From the NCBI GenBank assembly GCA_003131365.1, contig PKVB01000196.1, positions 12,020 through 35,353 of the forward strand: a stretch of DNA of 23,334 nucleotides. Direction: 5' to 3'. The position numbers were made by a program, and so were the translations under genes. Source of the stretch: Gemmatimonadota bacterium (GTDB lineage Bacteria; Gemmatimonadota; Gemmatimonadetes; Gemmatimonadales; Gemmatimonadaceae). Positions 1-7,808 of the stretch are shown here, piece by piece (position 1 is the stretch's first letter; each line of letters opens with the position of its first letter). The notes below the pieces were generated by a model. That model was not told the origin of the DNA. It made no database searches and was given only the letters and a program-made list of their open reading frames with translations.

Positions 1-45
1 AGGCGCGGGAGGTTTCATCTCTCAGGCGCGGGAGGTTTCATCTCT
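1..45. repeat. 23-bp tandem repeat, two copies, at window edge
   Basis: Bases 1-22 and 24-45 are identical 22-mers beginning aggcgcgggaggtttcat, separated by one c, so the period is 23 bp. The first unit is cut by the window edge, so the array may continue to the left. The units are directly abutting, without spacers, which argues against CRISPR. A possible -10 element (tatagt, 45-50) follows the last unit. Confidence 0.85.
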
Positions 46-152
46 ATAGTATGATCAATCATCTTCAATGGTGACTGAGCGCTGATCCGCAGGAGCCGTA
101 GTCGTTCGATAAGGCCTTCCATACTCAAGCAGATAAATCAAGAACCCGCAAG

Positions 153-1640
153 ATGAGAAAGATCGACATCAACCCGGAGCGACCTATCGAAGGAGCCATG
201 TGGCCAACCGCCTTCGACCCGGCTGATCGCGGGGTGCGCGTGGTTGCGCTGTCGCTCATCACTTCTGCGCAGATGGCCGGCGACAAGCTCACGAGCCTCG
301 CCAGCGAACTTCGGGACGGCGGCGCCGGCGTTGACGACGCGCTCCACGATTTCCGCGTCGCCATTCGCCGGTTGCGCAGCTGGGTGCGGGCGTTCAGGCC
401 GTTGCTAGCCGACGACGTATCGCGGAAGCAGCGGCGACACCTCTCAAAGATCTTCGATGCGACGAGGGCGACCCGCGACGCCACCGTGCACCTCGAGTGG
501 CTACACAAGGAGCGCCCCGTGCTGAGCGCCCGGCAACGAGTCGGACAGGCCTGGCTGAGCGAGCGGCTGGTGTCGCAGCGAAGCAGCGGTGCCGAGGGCG
601 CGCTGGCGGCGGCCGCCGACTTCGAGTCGATGATGCCAAAGCTGACGCGCAGGCTGAGCTTTTATCGCGCTCCCGTAAGCGAGCTCGAACGTACCCCGCG
701 ATTCGGCTCGGTTCTCGCGAAATCACTGAGGACGCAGAGCGAGAAGTTGCGACGTCAGCTTGCCGCCGTCCACGACTTCACCGATGTCAGGAAGGCGCAT
801 CGCGCGCGCATCAGCGCCAAGAATCTCCGCTACGTCATTGAGCCGGTCGCGAAGTTCGTCGGCGAAGGCGACGCGATCATCCAGGCACTCAAGACGCTGC
901 AGGATTCCCTGGGCGATCTTCACGACGTTCACGTCTTCGCCGGGGAGCTGGTGGCCGCAACGCAGGAAAGCGAAGACGACCGCGTGCGTCGGGCTCGCTC
1001 GCGCGATCCCGGACCCGGACTCCTTGGACTCGCTCGCCACCTCCACGAGCGAGGCATCCAGTCCTATGCCAACCTCGAGCGTGATTGGTTGAACGACGCC
1101 GGCGCGGGGTTCTTCGAGCGAGTGCGCGAATTTGCCGCGGCTCTCGAGCACCGTGCACGGTTCGGCACCGAGATCGAGCACAAGTACCTGCTGACGCGCC
1201 TTCCGCCGGCGGCTCTCGATGCGCCGTCGGTCGAGATCGAGCAGGGATATCTTCCCGGCGAAAAACTGGTCGAGCGCATCCGGCGCGTGACGATGCCCGA
1301 CGGGGCAGAGAAGTGGTTCCGGACCGTGAAAGCCGGAAACGGTCTCGAACGTGTCGAGCTCGAGGAAGAGGCAGACGTCAATTTGGCTCAAGTGATGTGG
1401 GGGCTCACGAACGGTCGCCGCTTGCGCAAGCGCCGCTATTCGATCTGTGAATCGGACGGTCTCACTTGGGAAGTCGACGAGTTTCTCGACCGGGAGCTGG
1501 TGCTCGCCGAGATCGAGGTGCCAACGCCGGATACGCGTTTCGAGGTGCCCGTGTGGCTACACGATGTCATGGACCGCGAAGTGACGGACGAGCCAGAGTA
1601 CTCGAACGCCCGGCTTGCCCAATCGCCTGCCAGCCAGTGA
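153..1640 (+). CDS. CHAD-CYTH domain protein (polyphosphate/triphosphate type)
   Basis: A cytoplasmic protein of 495 residues. Residues about 30-330 form an alpha-helical CHAD domain, with the basic signature HDFRVAIRRLRS at 65-76 and a second basic helix around HRARISAKNLRYVIEP. Residues about 338-485 form a CYTH triphosphate-tunnel domain that opens with the ExExK signature as EIEHK (340-344) and carries later strands LRKRRY, WEVDEF and LAEIEV. CHAD domains are known to bind polyphosphate, and CYTH enzymes hydrolyse inorganic triphosphate or related substrates with metal ions; the exact substrate cannot be told here. The usual fusion order is CYTH then CHAD, and here it is reversed. ATG 153 has no clear ribosome site. 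ATG 198 follows AAGGAG by only 2 bases, so 153 is kept. The 3' end overlaps the convergent acylase gene by 74 bp. Confidence 0.9.
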   Translation: MRKIDINPERPIEGAMWPTAFDPADRGVRVVALSLITSAQMAGDKLTSLASELRDGGAGVDDALHDFRVAIRRLRSWVRAFRPLLADDVSRKQRRHLSKIFDATRATRDATVHLEWLHKERPVLSARQRVGQAWLSERLVSQRSSGAEGALAAAADFESMMPKLTRRLSFYRAPVSELERTPRFGSVLAKSLRTQSEKLRRQLAAVHDFTDVRKAHRARISAKNLRYVIEPVAKFVGEGDAIIQALKTLQDSLGDLHDVHVFAGELVAATQESEDDRVRRARSRDPGPGLLGLARHLHERGIQSYANLERDWLNDAGAGFFERVREFAAALEHRARFGTEIEHKYLLTRLPPAALDAPSVEIEQGYLPGEKLVERIRRVTMPDGAEKWFRTVKAGNGLERVELEEEADVNLAQVMWGLTNGRRLRKRRYSICESDGLTWEVDEFLDRELVLAEIEVPTPDTRFEVPVWLHDVMDREVTDEPEYSNARLAQSPASQ

Positions 1641-3840
1641 GTCCGTGATTGTCGCCTGCGCCGGGATGATACACGCGCTCGATGTGTCCCTTGAGCTGTG
1701 ACGGATAGAAGTACACGTCCCTGAGATTGCCGATGCTGTATCGCTGCGCCTCGTCGTTGAAGTGGGGCGACGACGGGTTGCCGCTCTCGCCGCCCGCGGT
1801 GATCGCCCTCGCACGCACGCTGTCCCCGAACTCGACCACCGCGACGAAGCTGTTGCCGCTGGTGCCGTACCACTTCTTCGTTCCCGGATACGCGCGCGCT
1901 GCAAAGGACGCCAGAGATCCCCACCTCGACGACGCAAAAGGAACCGGGATGCTCGGCGCCGAGTCGTCGAACCTGGGCGCGATGTCGTCTTTGATGCGCT
2001 GGAACCGGTTGATTTCTCCCCACGGCGTCTGCCAGTTCCCGAAATCGTGCTCGAGTTTTGTCTTCGCGGCGACGAGCGACTGAAGTCGCTCCCCGTCTGT
2101 CGCGCGATCGATGACGTACGTCTCCGCTGACATCGCGGCTCCGCGGGCTTCGGCGCCGACGCGATTGAAGAGATCCTCTCCCCAGAAGACGGCGAGTGAC
2201 GTCGGGATCGAATTCGCCGCCCAACGATAGTCCCACGCGCGCTGCGCGGCGATCGGAGCGGCGAGGATTGCCCTCAGCGGATCGGACGCCGGAAGATTGT
2301 CGTAAGACTTGAGCAGCCCTGGAATCATCCGCGCGAAGGACGGCAACCAGCTGTCGTACGCGGCCGAGATGAGTGAAGCGATGGTGAAATCTTTCTTGTC
2401 CGGAAGAACTCTCAGCGCGTGGCGTCCGCGTGGCGATTCCTCCCTGCTGATCTCAACGTACGCCGGGAAATCCGACCGCTTCGGGCTGAACGGCCCCGCC
2501 GCGGACCACGGCCAGTTGTTGCTGTTGTAGATCCAGCCATTTGGCGGATTGAGGAGGTTCGGACTCTCGTCAACCGAGAGCACGCCCTTCCATTCGGTGC
2601 GCGGATCGCTGCCATCGACCGGGCGAGTCCAGTCAAAGGAAGTGTCCCGTCTCGGAATGAAATTGGAGTGGAAATACGCGATGTCCCCATCGGCGTCGGC
2701 GAATGTCGTGTTATTGGACGAATTTGTGTGGAGCTCCATCGTCTGGCGGAAGGACTTGTAATCAATGGCCTTCATTCGCGTGAAGGATTGGATCAGCGCG
2801 TCGAGGGGGCGCTGCATCAGTCGCACGCTCACCCATTTTCCGTTCATCTCGCGCACGATCGGTCCGTGATGGGTGCGGTAAATCGTGAAATCCTTCTCCG
2901 CCATTCCCTGTGGACTCCTGTACCGAACGAGGGCTTTCTCCTCCGCCACTGGCCGCTCCTCCGCGCCGTAGCGATAGACGAAATGGTCGCCGCGTTTCGT
3001 CACGGTCTCGAGATATTCGTCGATGTTGTCAGCGCCGGTGGAGGAGTGCATCCAGCCCGCGCGGTCGTTGAAGCCCTGATACACGAAGAATTGTCCCCAC
3101 GTCACCGCACCATAGGCGTTCAACCCCTCCTGACTCGTCACCTGCACTTCGGCGCGGAAGAAAAACGACGTGTGCGGATTGATGAGGAGGAGCGCGTGAT
3201 GCGAGAGCGTGTTGGAAGGTGCGATTGCGACTCCATTGGAGCCGCGGTCATCGCGACGCTCAACGGGAACAGAGCTGACATTGGGCGGTCGACCTCCATA
3301 GAACGCGCCGAGCTGGGTCAGGTTCACCGTCTCGATGTCGGGGCCGATGCTTCCATCGCTGAAGGCGAGCGGCATCCACGGCTCGAAGTGCGTGATGACC
3401 TTTGGCTGGGTCTCGGGGTGCTTGTAGAGGTAATAATTCAATCCGTCGGCGTACGCATTCATCACCGATTGGAGCCAGCGCGGACTGCGGGAATACAGCG
3501 CCTTGAGCGAATCCGGATTGTTGATCAGCCGCATACTGAGGTCGCGATAAATCGCGCCTTCTCCCTCCCACTCGGCGGCGCGTCCCAACGCGTTGAAGTA
3601 GTTCGACTCGACGCGGTTGAAGTCATCCTCCGCCTGAGCGTACAGGAGACCGAACACCGCGTCGGCGTCGGACTTTCCCGAGATGTGCGGAATTCCCCAG
3701 TCGTCGCGCGTGATCGTGACGCTGGCCGCTTCGCGCGACCAACGGGCGAGGTCAGCAGGCGAAGGGGTGGGTGATTGCGCGGCGGCGGTTGAAGCGAGGG
3801 CCGCGCAGAAAAGAACGAGTTTGCTACGGGTTTTGATCAT
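1567..3840 (-). CDS. Secreted penicillin-acylase family N-terminal nucleophile hydrolase
   Basis: A protein of 757 residues with a signal peptide (residues 1-21, KTRSKLVLFCAALASTAAA then Q). It is the precursor layout of the penicillin amidase family: an alpha-chain region, a linker, then a beta chain starting at the autocatalytic serine. G200-S201-N202 in DDRGSNGVAIAPSNT matches the family cleavage site, so Ser201 is the predicted nucleophile; LLINPHTSFFF follows as expected. The family hydrolyses amide bonds of acylated amines in the periplasm; substrates include penicillins, cephalosporin precursors and acyl-homoserine lactones, and the one used here is unknown. Homologues, as I recall them, end near YHPG; here about 29 residues follow and run into the opposite CHAD-CYTH gene, suggesting a lost stop codon. 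No clear ribosome site precedes the ATG. Confidence 0.9.
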   Translation of the reverse strand: MIKTRSKLVLFCAALASTAAAQSPTPSPADLARWSREAASVTITRDDWGIPHISGKSDADAVFGLLYAQAEDDFNRVESNYFNALGRAAEWEGEGAIYRDLSMRLINNPDSLKALYSRSPRWLQSVMNAYADGLNYYLYKHPETQPKVITHFEPWMPLAFSDGSIGPDIETVNLTQLGAFYGGRPPNVSSVPVERRDDRGSNGVAIAPSNTLSHHALLLINPHTSFFFRAEVQVTSQEGLNAYGAVTWGQFFVYQGFNDRAGWMHSSTGADNIDEYLETVTKRGDHFVYRYGAEERPVAEEKALVRYRSPQGMAEKDFTIYRTHHGPIVREMNGKWVSVRLMQRPLDALIQSFTRMKAIDYKSFRQTMELHTNSSNNTTFADADGDIAYFHSNFIPRRDTSFDWTRPVDGSDPRTEWKGVLSVDESPNLLNPPNGWIYNSNNWPWSAAGPFSPKRSDFPAYVEISREESPRGRHALRVLPDKKDFTIASLISAAYDSWLPSFARMIPGLLKSYDNLPASDPLRAILAAPIAAQRAWDYRWAANSIPTSLAVFWGEDLFNRVGAEARGAAMSAETYVIDRATDGERLQSLVAAKTKLEHDFGNWQTPWGEINRFQRIKDDIAPRFDDSAPSIPVPFASSRWGSLASFAARAYPGTKKWYGTSGNSFVAVVEFGDSVRARAITAGGESGNPSSPHFNDEAQRYSIGNLRDVYFYPSQLKGHIERVYHPGAGDNHGLTGWQAIGQAGRSSTLARPSLRGP

Positions 3841-3896
3841 GGTAGCGGGAACGGAGCAAGACGGCAGTGCAGAGCGAGATGAGCACGAGGGAACTC

Positions 3897-3905
3897 AGTA
3901 TAACA
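3897..3905 (-). promoter_or_regulatory. Possible extended -10 promoter element of the acylase gene
   Basis: Read on the minus strand the bases are TGTTATACT, an extended -10 hexamer (TG..TATACT) about 55 bp upstream of the acylase ATG. A weak -35 candidate (TTCACG) lies 19 bp further upstream. This is a pattern match only. Confidence 0.35.
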
Positions 3906-4026
3906 GCGCGCGCCGCCGAGGCGTGAATATTCAATAACGCGGCAAGATTGTGTTGCCCAGCCGCGATGCTCCCTCCACCGTAATCGAGTCGATACGACGA
4001 CTGGTCGTAATTTCCGGGCCTGTTCG

Positions 4027-4052
4027 CGCTAACCCGTCTGGCGCAATGCGCG
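4027..4052. repeat. 26-bp direct repeat, copy A (downstream of the PAS-kinase)
   Basis: This 26-mer matches bases 6093-6118 at 23 of 26 positions; the perfectly shared core is tctggcgcaatgc. A further gtgc match follows after a small gap. It lies in the 234-bp space between the histidine kinase stop and the acylase start, where I see no convincing gene. The two copies bracket the rsbQ/PAS-kinase pair in the same orientation. Confidence 0.75.
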
Positions 4053-4074
4053 CGATGTGCGCCCCTCAGCATCT

Positions 4075-5205
4075 CTACCCATCCAGCCCCGGTAGCGATG
4101 CCATAGATCCCCCATCCTGCGGCGGGGATCTCAAAGTCAAGGTGAACGTGGAACCGACTCCTGGCGTGCTGATCACGGTCAAATCGCCGTTCATGCGGCG
4201 GGCCAGTTCACGACTGATCGCGAGTCCCAGCCCAAAACCCTTCTTGGTATCTGGGTCGCCCGCGGAACCAGCTACCTGAACGAATGGCTCGAAGATTCGT
4301 TCGAGCTTTTCGCTGGGGATGCCGCGCCCGGTGTCGGCAATGTTGATCAGTGTGTGCTCGCCCGTCGTTTGACAGGAGACCGTGACCCTTCCGCCCGAGG
4401 GAGTAAACTTCGCGGCGTTGGTGAGCAGGTTGAGCAAGATCTGCTGCAGCCGATCGGGGTCGGCGACGAGTTTCACGGCCGACGCACATTTTTCCCGCCG
4501 ATATTCGATTCCTCGCTGCTCCATCTGCGGGCCCATCAGCGTTTCAGTCTCCGTCAGAATGGTGTCGGCGCCGAGAGTCTGCATGTTCAGATTCTCGATC
4601 TGACCGGCGCTGAGCCGGGCGAAGCGGAGGACGTCGTTGATCAGGCTCAACAGGTACTCGCTCGCCTTCTTCATCCGTTGAACATCGGTCAGTTGGGCGT
4701 CGCTCATGGGGCCGCGCACGCCCATTGTCAGGAGGTCGCAGTACCCCCCGATAGCGCCAATCGGCGTCCGCAGATCGTGGGACATCATGGACAGCAGCGC
4801 CGAATTGGCGCGGTTCGCTTCCTCAGCGGCTCGCTTCGCGCGCACGATCTCGTCCTCCCATTTGCGGCGCTCGCGCAGCCGCATGAGGACCGCGTCGTAC
4901 ATGACGACATCATCCTGCTCGCGTCTGGAAAAGTTCGCGAGCATGGCCAGATCATCGGGTGCGCCACGACCGCGCATCGTGATAAAGAGCTCTTCCACGC
5001 TCGATTGCAGCTTGAGCATCGGAAGCAGGTGGGTCTGATAGAAGATGCGACTGGCGATGGTGAGGAACGATTCGAACGGCCGGCCGATCACCTCGGCCCG
5101 CTCTGCCTCCAGCATCTCCAGAAGGGTGGTATTCACGTCCCGGATGGTCCCGTCGCTGGCGAACGTGACGAACCCGCAGGGAGCCCGGTCGAGTAGGCCC
5201 AACAT
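4075..5205 (-). CDS. RsbP-type PAS sensor histidine kinase
   Basis: A soluble protein of 376 residues. Residues 1-110 form a PAS domain whose sequence (DRAPCGF at 6-12, then FLTIASRIFYQTHLLPMLKL at 47-66) closely resembles, from memory, the PAS domain of Bacillus RsbP. A coiled-coil linker (about 108-137) leads to HisKA with phosphoacceptor His143 in SMMSHDLRTPIG, then HATPase_c with N box around NLLTNAAKF (259-267), G1 DTGRG (291-295) and G2 GFGLGL (323-328). The kinase motifs look intact. The ATG at 5205 lies 7 bp after the stop of the upstream hydrolase gene and aligns with the RsbP start; an in-frame ATG at 5298 would overlap that gene by 86 bp. No response regulator is encoded in the window. 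By analogy with RsbP the hydrolase upstream probably supplies or creates the signal read by the PAS domain. Confidence 0.9.
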   Translation of the reverse strand: MLGLLDRAPCGFVTFASDGTIRDVNTTLLEMLEAERAEVIGRPFESFLTIASRIFYQTHLLPMLKLQSSVEELFITMRGRGAPDDLAMLANFSRREQDDVVMYDAVLMRLRERRKWEDEIVRAKRAAEEANRANSALLSMMSHDLRTPIGAIGGYCDLLTMGVRGPMSDAQLTDVQRMKKASEYLLSLINDVLRFARLSAGQIENLNMQTLGADTILTETETLMGPQMEQRGIEYRREKCASAVKLVADPDRLQQILLNLLTNAAKFTPSGGRVTVSCQTTGEHTLINIADTGRGIPSEKLERIFEPFVQVAGSAGDPDTKKGFGLGLAISRELARRMNGDLTVISTPGVGSTFTLTLRSPPQDGGSMASLPGLDG

Positions 5206-5212
5206 CGGCTCG

Positions 5213-6049
5213 TTAGCTGTGTGCCAGCTCGGTCTTCCCGGCAGCCCCTGCCGCGGAGAGGTAAGACTTGATCGCATCGATGGTTTCCGCGGGATCACTC
5301 ATGTGCGGACAATGCCCGGTCGCTTTCATGACGTGAAGCGTGCTGTCCGGCGTCTCCCGATGGACGTATTCACCGACGCTTTGCGGCGCGATGATGTCCT
5401 CCGAGCACTGCAGAATCAGAGAGGTCACCCGTACTTTGGGCAGGTCTGCACGATTGTCGCCAAAGAAAGTCGCCTCGGCAAACCGGCGAGCGATGACGGG
5501 ATCCGTCGAGCAGAAGCTCTCGGTTAGCTCGGCGCTCAGCTCTGGCCGCTCGGGGTTCTTCATTATCGCCGGCGCCAGGAAGTTGGCCCACCCGATGTAG
5601 TTCTTTTCCATCGTGTCGAGCAGCTCTTCGATGTCGTGGCGCTCGAATCCGCCGACATAGGGAGGATCGTTGATGTATCGCGGCGACGGTCCGACGAGAA
5701 TCAGGTGCTCAAAAAGGGAAGGCTCACGGTTGGCAGCGAGAACGCCAACCATGCTGCTCACCGAGTGACCGATAAAAACCACTCGTTCCAGCTCGAGCGC
5801 GTGGCAGACATCGAGAAGGTCCTGCGCGTAGCCGTCCAGTTTGCCGTACCGCTGCTTGTCGTATGCGGCGAGGTCCGACTTGCCCGACCCGACATAGTCG
5901 AACAGCACGATGCGGTAATCGTCGGCGAACGCGGGCGTAACGAACCGCCACATGTTCTGATCGCAGCCGAACCCGTGCGCAAAGATCATCGGCTGTGAAC
6001 CGCGGCCGAAGACCTTCACATTGTTGCGCGACAAAACGTTCTGATTCAT
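5213..6049 (-). CDS. rsbQ: RsbQ-like alpha/beta hydrolase (energy-stress signal partner)
   Basis: A cytoplasmic alpha/beta hydrolase of 278 residues. It matches RsbQ along its length (LSRNNVKV, GFGCDQNMW, LFDYVGSGKSDL, DGYAQDLLDVC, NDPPYVGGF, MEKNYIGWA, FCSTDPVIAR). The triad is Ser96 (GHSVS), Asp218 (SEDIIAP) and His246 (GHCPHM), at almost the same numbers as I recall for RsbQ (96/219/247). RsbQ is required with the PAS phosphatase RsbP for energy-stress activation of sigma-B in Bacillus subtilis, and belongs to the fold of plant D14/KAI2 receptors. The start at 6049 fits the RsbQ N-terminus; it is preceded by a run of eight G and AA, which acts as a G-rich ribosome site. An ATG at 6061 would add four residues. 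The gene sits 7 bp before the PAS-kinase, so the two are surely co-transcribed. Confidence 0.93.
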   Translation of the reverse strand: MNQNVLSRNNVKVFGRGSQPMIFAHGFGCDQNMWRFVTPAFADDYRIVLFDYVGSGKSDLAAYDKQRYGKLDGYAQDLLDVCHALELERVVFIGHSVSSMVGVLAANREPSLFEHLILVGPSPRYINDPPYVGGFERHDIEELLDTMEKNYIGWANFLAPAIMKNPERPELSAELTESFCSTDPVIARRFAEATFFGDNRADLPKVRVTSLILQCSEDIIAPQSVGEYVHRETPDSTLHVMKATGHCPHMSDPAETIDAIKSYLSAAGAAGKTELAHS

Positions 6050-6092
6050 TTCCCCCCCCATAAACGCATATTCGACGCCAATCGGCGGACGC

Positions 6093-6118
6093 CGCTAATC
6101 CATCTGGCGCAATGCTCG
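6093..6118. repeat. 26-bp direct repeat, copy B (upstream of rsbQ)
   Basis: The second copy of the repeat at 4027-4052, same orientation, with three mismatches. It lies 44 bp upstream of the rsbQ start, in a 229-bp space (6050-6278) that otherwise shows no gene. The remaining intergenic sequence shows no clear terminator for the amidohydrolase gene. Confidence 0.75.
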
Positions 6119-6278
6119 GTGTGCCGGTCCCTTCCGCGCTTACCGGCCGCGATCGTTATTCGGATCGTTGAACCGGTACCTGCCGAACCCATTATCCCAA
6201 CCGTAACGGCCCGGTGTCACGGAGACGTCATCGGCCTGAGTAGTTACCGCGACGCCAACCCTCTTCCCCCTTCCCGCG

Positions 6279-7583
6279 TCACTGCTTGTAGATCGTCCCG
6301 TCTTTCATCACCAGCTGCACCCGGCGAATCGCCGAGATGTCCCTGGTCGGGTCGCCTTTCACCGCGATCAGATCGGCCAGATAGCCCTCCTTCACCTGCC
6401 CGAGCTGCTCGCCCATACGCAGCATCTTCGCGTCGATCGAGGTGGCCGAGCGGAGCGCGGCCACGGGCGTCATCCCGTAAGCGACCAGCATCTCGAGCTC
6501 CCTGGCGTTGTCACCATGAGTGAATACGCCGACATCGCTGCCGTTGCAGATCGTCACGCCCGCGTCGAGGGCGGCCTTGAAGCTCTTCTTCTTGGCGACG
6601 ATTGACGGCGGATCAGGGTCGACGCCCTTCCGCCAGCCGTTGTACTGCATGATCGCATCGCCGGCGGCGAGCGTCGGAATGAGACAGATGCCGCGGTCGG
6701 CCATCATCTTGAAGACTTCCGGCGTGCCACCATCGCCGTGCTCGATGGTCGTGACGCCGGCGAGAATTGCTCGGCGCATGCCTTCCGCCGTCGTCGCGTG
6801 CACTGTCAGCGGCCGTCCCGAGCTGCTCGCGATGTCGACGGCTTCCTTGAGCTCGTCCAGCGTGAACGTCGGCTCGTTTTCGCCGTTCGGCCCCCAGCGG
6901 TAGTCGGCGTAGATCTTTACCCAATCAGCGCCGTGCTTGATCTGATCGCGCTCCACCTGCGCGAGCTGTTCGAGCCCACTCGCTTCCTGTCCTCCCTGCG
7001 GGATGTCGTTCGCGTACTCCGGAGTGAAGCCAGCAGGCCCATAGGCGCCGGTGGCAACGATCGCCCGTGTGGAGACGAACATTCGCGGGCCGGGGATGAT
7101 GCCCTGATTCACCGCCTGCTTGAGCCCGACGTCGGCGTAGCCGGCGCCTTCGGTGCCCAGGTCGCGGAGCGTGGTGAAGCCGGCCATCAGCGTCGCTCTC
7201 AAGTGATTCACAGCGCGCGCCGTGCGAAGCGCCAGCGATTCGTGCAGCACCTGGTCGTTCCATGAAGCTTCGCTATATGGGTGGAGAAGTACGTGTGAGT
7301 GTGCATCGATCAGTCCCGGCGTCAGCGTCGTGCCCGGGAGATTGATCGTCGTCGCGCCGGCGGGCGCGCTGATCTGACCGCGCGGGCCGGCGGCGATGAT
7401 CCGGTTGCCGGTGACGAGCACCGCCCAGCCAGAATGCGGCGCGTCCTCCACGCCGTCCCACACGCGGTCGGGAACGAGCAGGGTGCTGGTTGTTGGAACG
7501 GCGGCCTGGCGACCGCGCGCTTGTGCCGGAGCTACGCACGGGATCGCGGCGACGACCAGCAATATGAGAGAACTCGCACGCAT
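6279..7583 (-). CDS. Exported metal-dependent amidohydrolase (imidazolonepropionase/prolidase-like)
   Basis: A protein of 434 residues with a signal peptide (MRASSLILLVVAAIPCVAPA, cleavage near AQA). The family is the amidohydrolase superfamily, COG1228-like. Likely metal ligands are His95 and His97 (LIDAHSHVLLH), the carboxylated lysine candidate Lys223 (ADWVKIYADY), His262 (LTVHATT), His282 (TTIEHGDGG) and Asp350 (NGSDVGVF). The C-terminal part EGYLADLIAVKGDP is typical of the small beta domain. Members cleave C-N bonds in peptides such as Xaa-Pro dipeptides or in cyclic amides; the substrate is unknown. The ATG at 7583 gives a clean signal peptide; the longer frame would begin at a GTG at 7640 with 19 unlikely residues before it. 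The gene is monocistronic, with a terminator separating it from the cupin gene upstream. Confidence 0.9.
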   Translation of the reverse strand: MRASSLILLVVAAIPCVAPAQARGRQAAVPTTSTLLVPDRVWDGVEDAPHSGWAVLVTGNRIIAAGPRGQISAPAGATTINLPGTTLTPGLIDAHSHVLLHPYSEASWNDQVLHESLALRTARAVNHLRATLMAGFTTLRDLGTEGAGYADVGLKQAVNQGIIPGPRMFVSTRAIVATGAYGPAGFTPEYANDIPQGGQEASGLEQLAQVERDQIKHGADWVKIYADYRWGPNGENEPTFTLDELKEAVDIASSSGRPLTVHATTAEGMRRAILAGVTTIEHGDGGTPEVFKMMADRGICLIPTLAAGDAIMQYNGWRKGVDPDPPSIVAKKKSFKAALDAGVTICNGSDVGVFTHGDNARELEMLVAYGMTPVAALRSATSIDAKMLRMGEQLGQVKEGYLADLIAVKGDPTRDISAIRRVQLVMKDGTIYKQ

Positions 7584-7718
7584 TGCACGCTCGTTGTGAG
7601 TTATGAAAGGGTGAGATCGGTGGGGACTTCCGATAATCACGCCGGTGCGTCGTCGTCGCTAGTCCCCGAGCAGTTGCCGCACCGCTCCTTCGCGAGGCAT
7701 GACCGCACTACTTAAACA

Positions 7719-7752
7719 ACGGCGGCCGAATCGTACAGATCACGGCCGCCGT
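7719..7752. terminator. Large GC-rich hairpin, possible second terminator
   Basis: A perfect inverted repeat with 10-bp arms (acggcggccg at 7719-7728 and cggccgccgt at 7743-7752) and a 14-nt loop. Read on the minus strand it is followed by TTGTTTAA. It lies downstream of the cupin gene and its main terminator, and about 135 bp upstream of the amidohydrolase start. Confidence 0.6.
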
Positions 7753-7766
7753 CTCTACAAGAACGT

Positions 7767-7803
7767 CGTTGAAAAACCGCCAGAGCGGAAAACCGCCTGG
7801 CGG
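7767..7803 (-). terminator. Intrinsic terminator of the cupin lipoprotein gene
   Basis: Read on the minus strand, CCGCCAG + GCGG + TTTT + CCGC + T + CTGGCGG folds into an 11-bp stem with one bulged T and a TTTT loop, followed at once by TTTTT. It starts 5 bp after the cupin stop codon (7809-7811). This is the classical rho-independent shape. Confidence 0.85.
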
Positions 7804-7808
7804 CGAGA

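Noticed and set aside
2419..3774. A 451-codon open frame on the + strand opposite the acylase gene
   Set aside because: It is antisense to a clearly conserved acylase, lacks any recognisable domain, and is explained by high-GC codon bias leaving the opposite strand open.
3824..4072. An 82-codon frame (-) between the histidine kinase and acylase genes, with a hydrophobic tail
   Set aside because: It covers the 26-bp repeat and a promoter-like element, starts without a ribosome site, and its N-terminal half looks like translated repeat. A tail-anchored peptide cannot be fully excluded.
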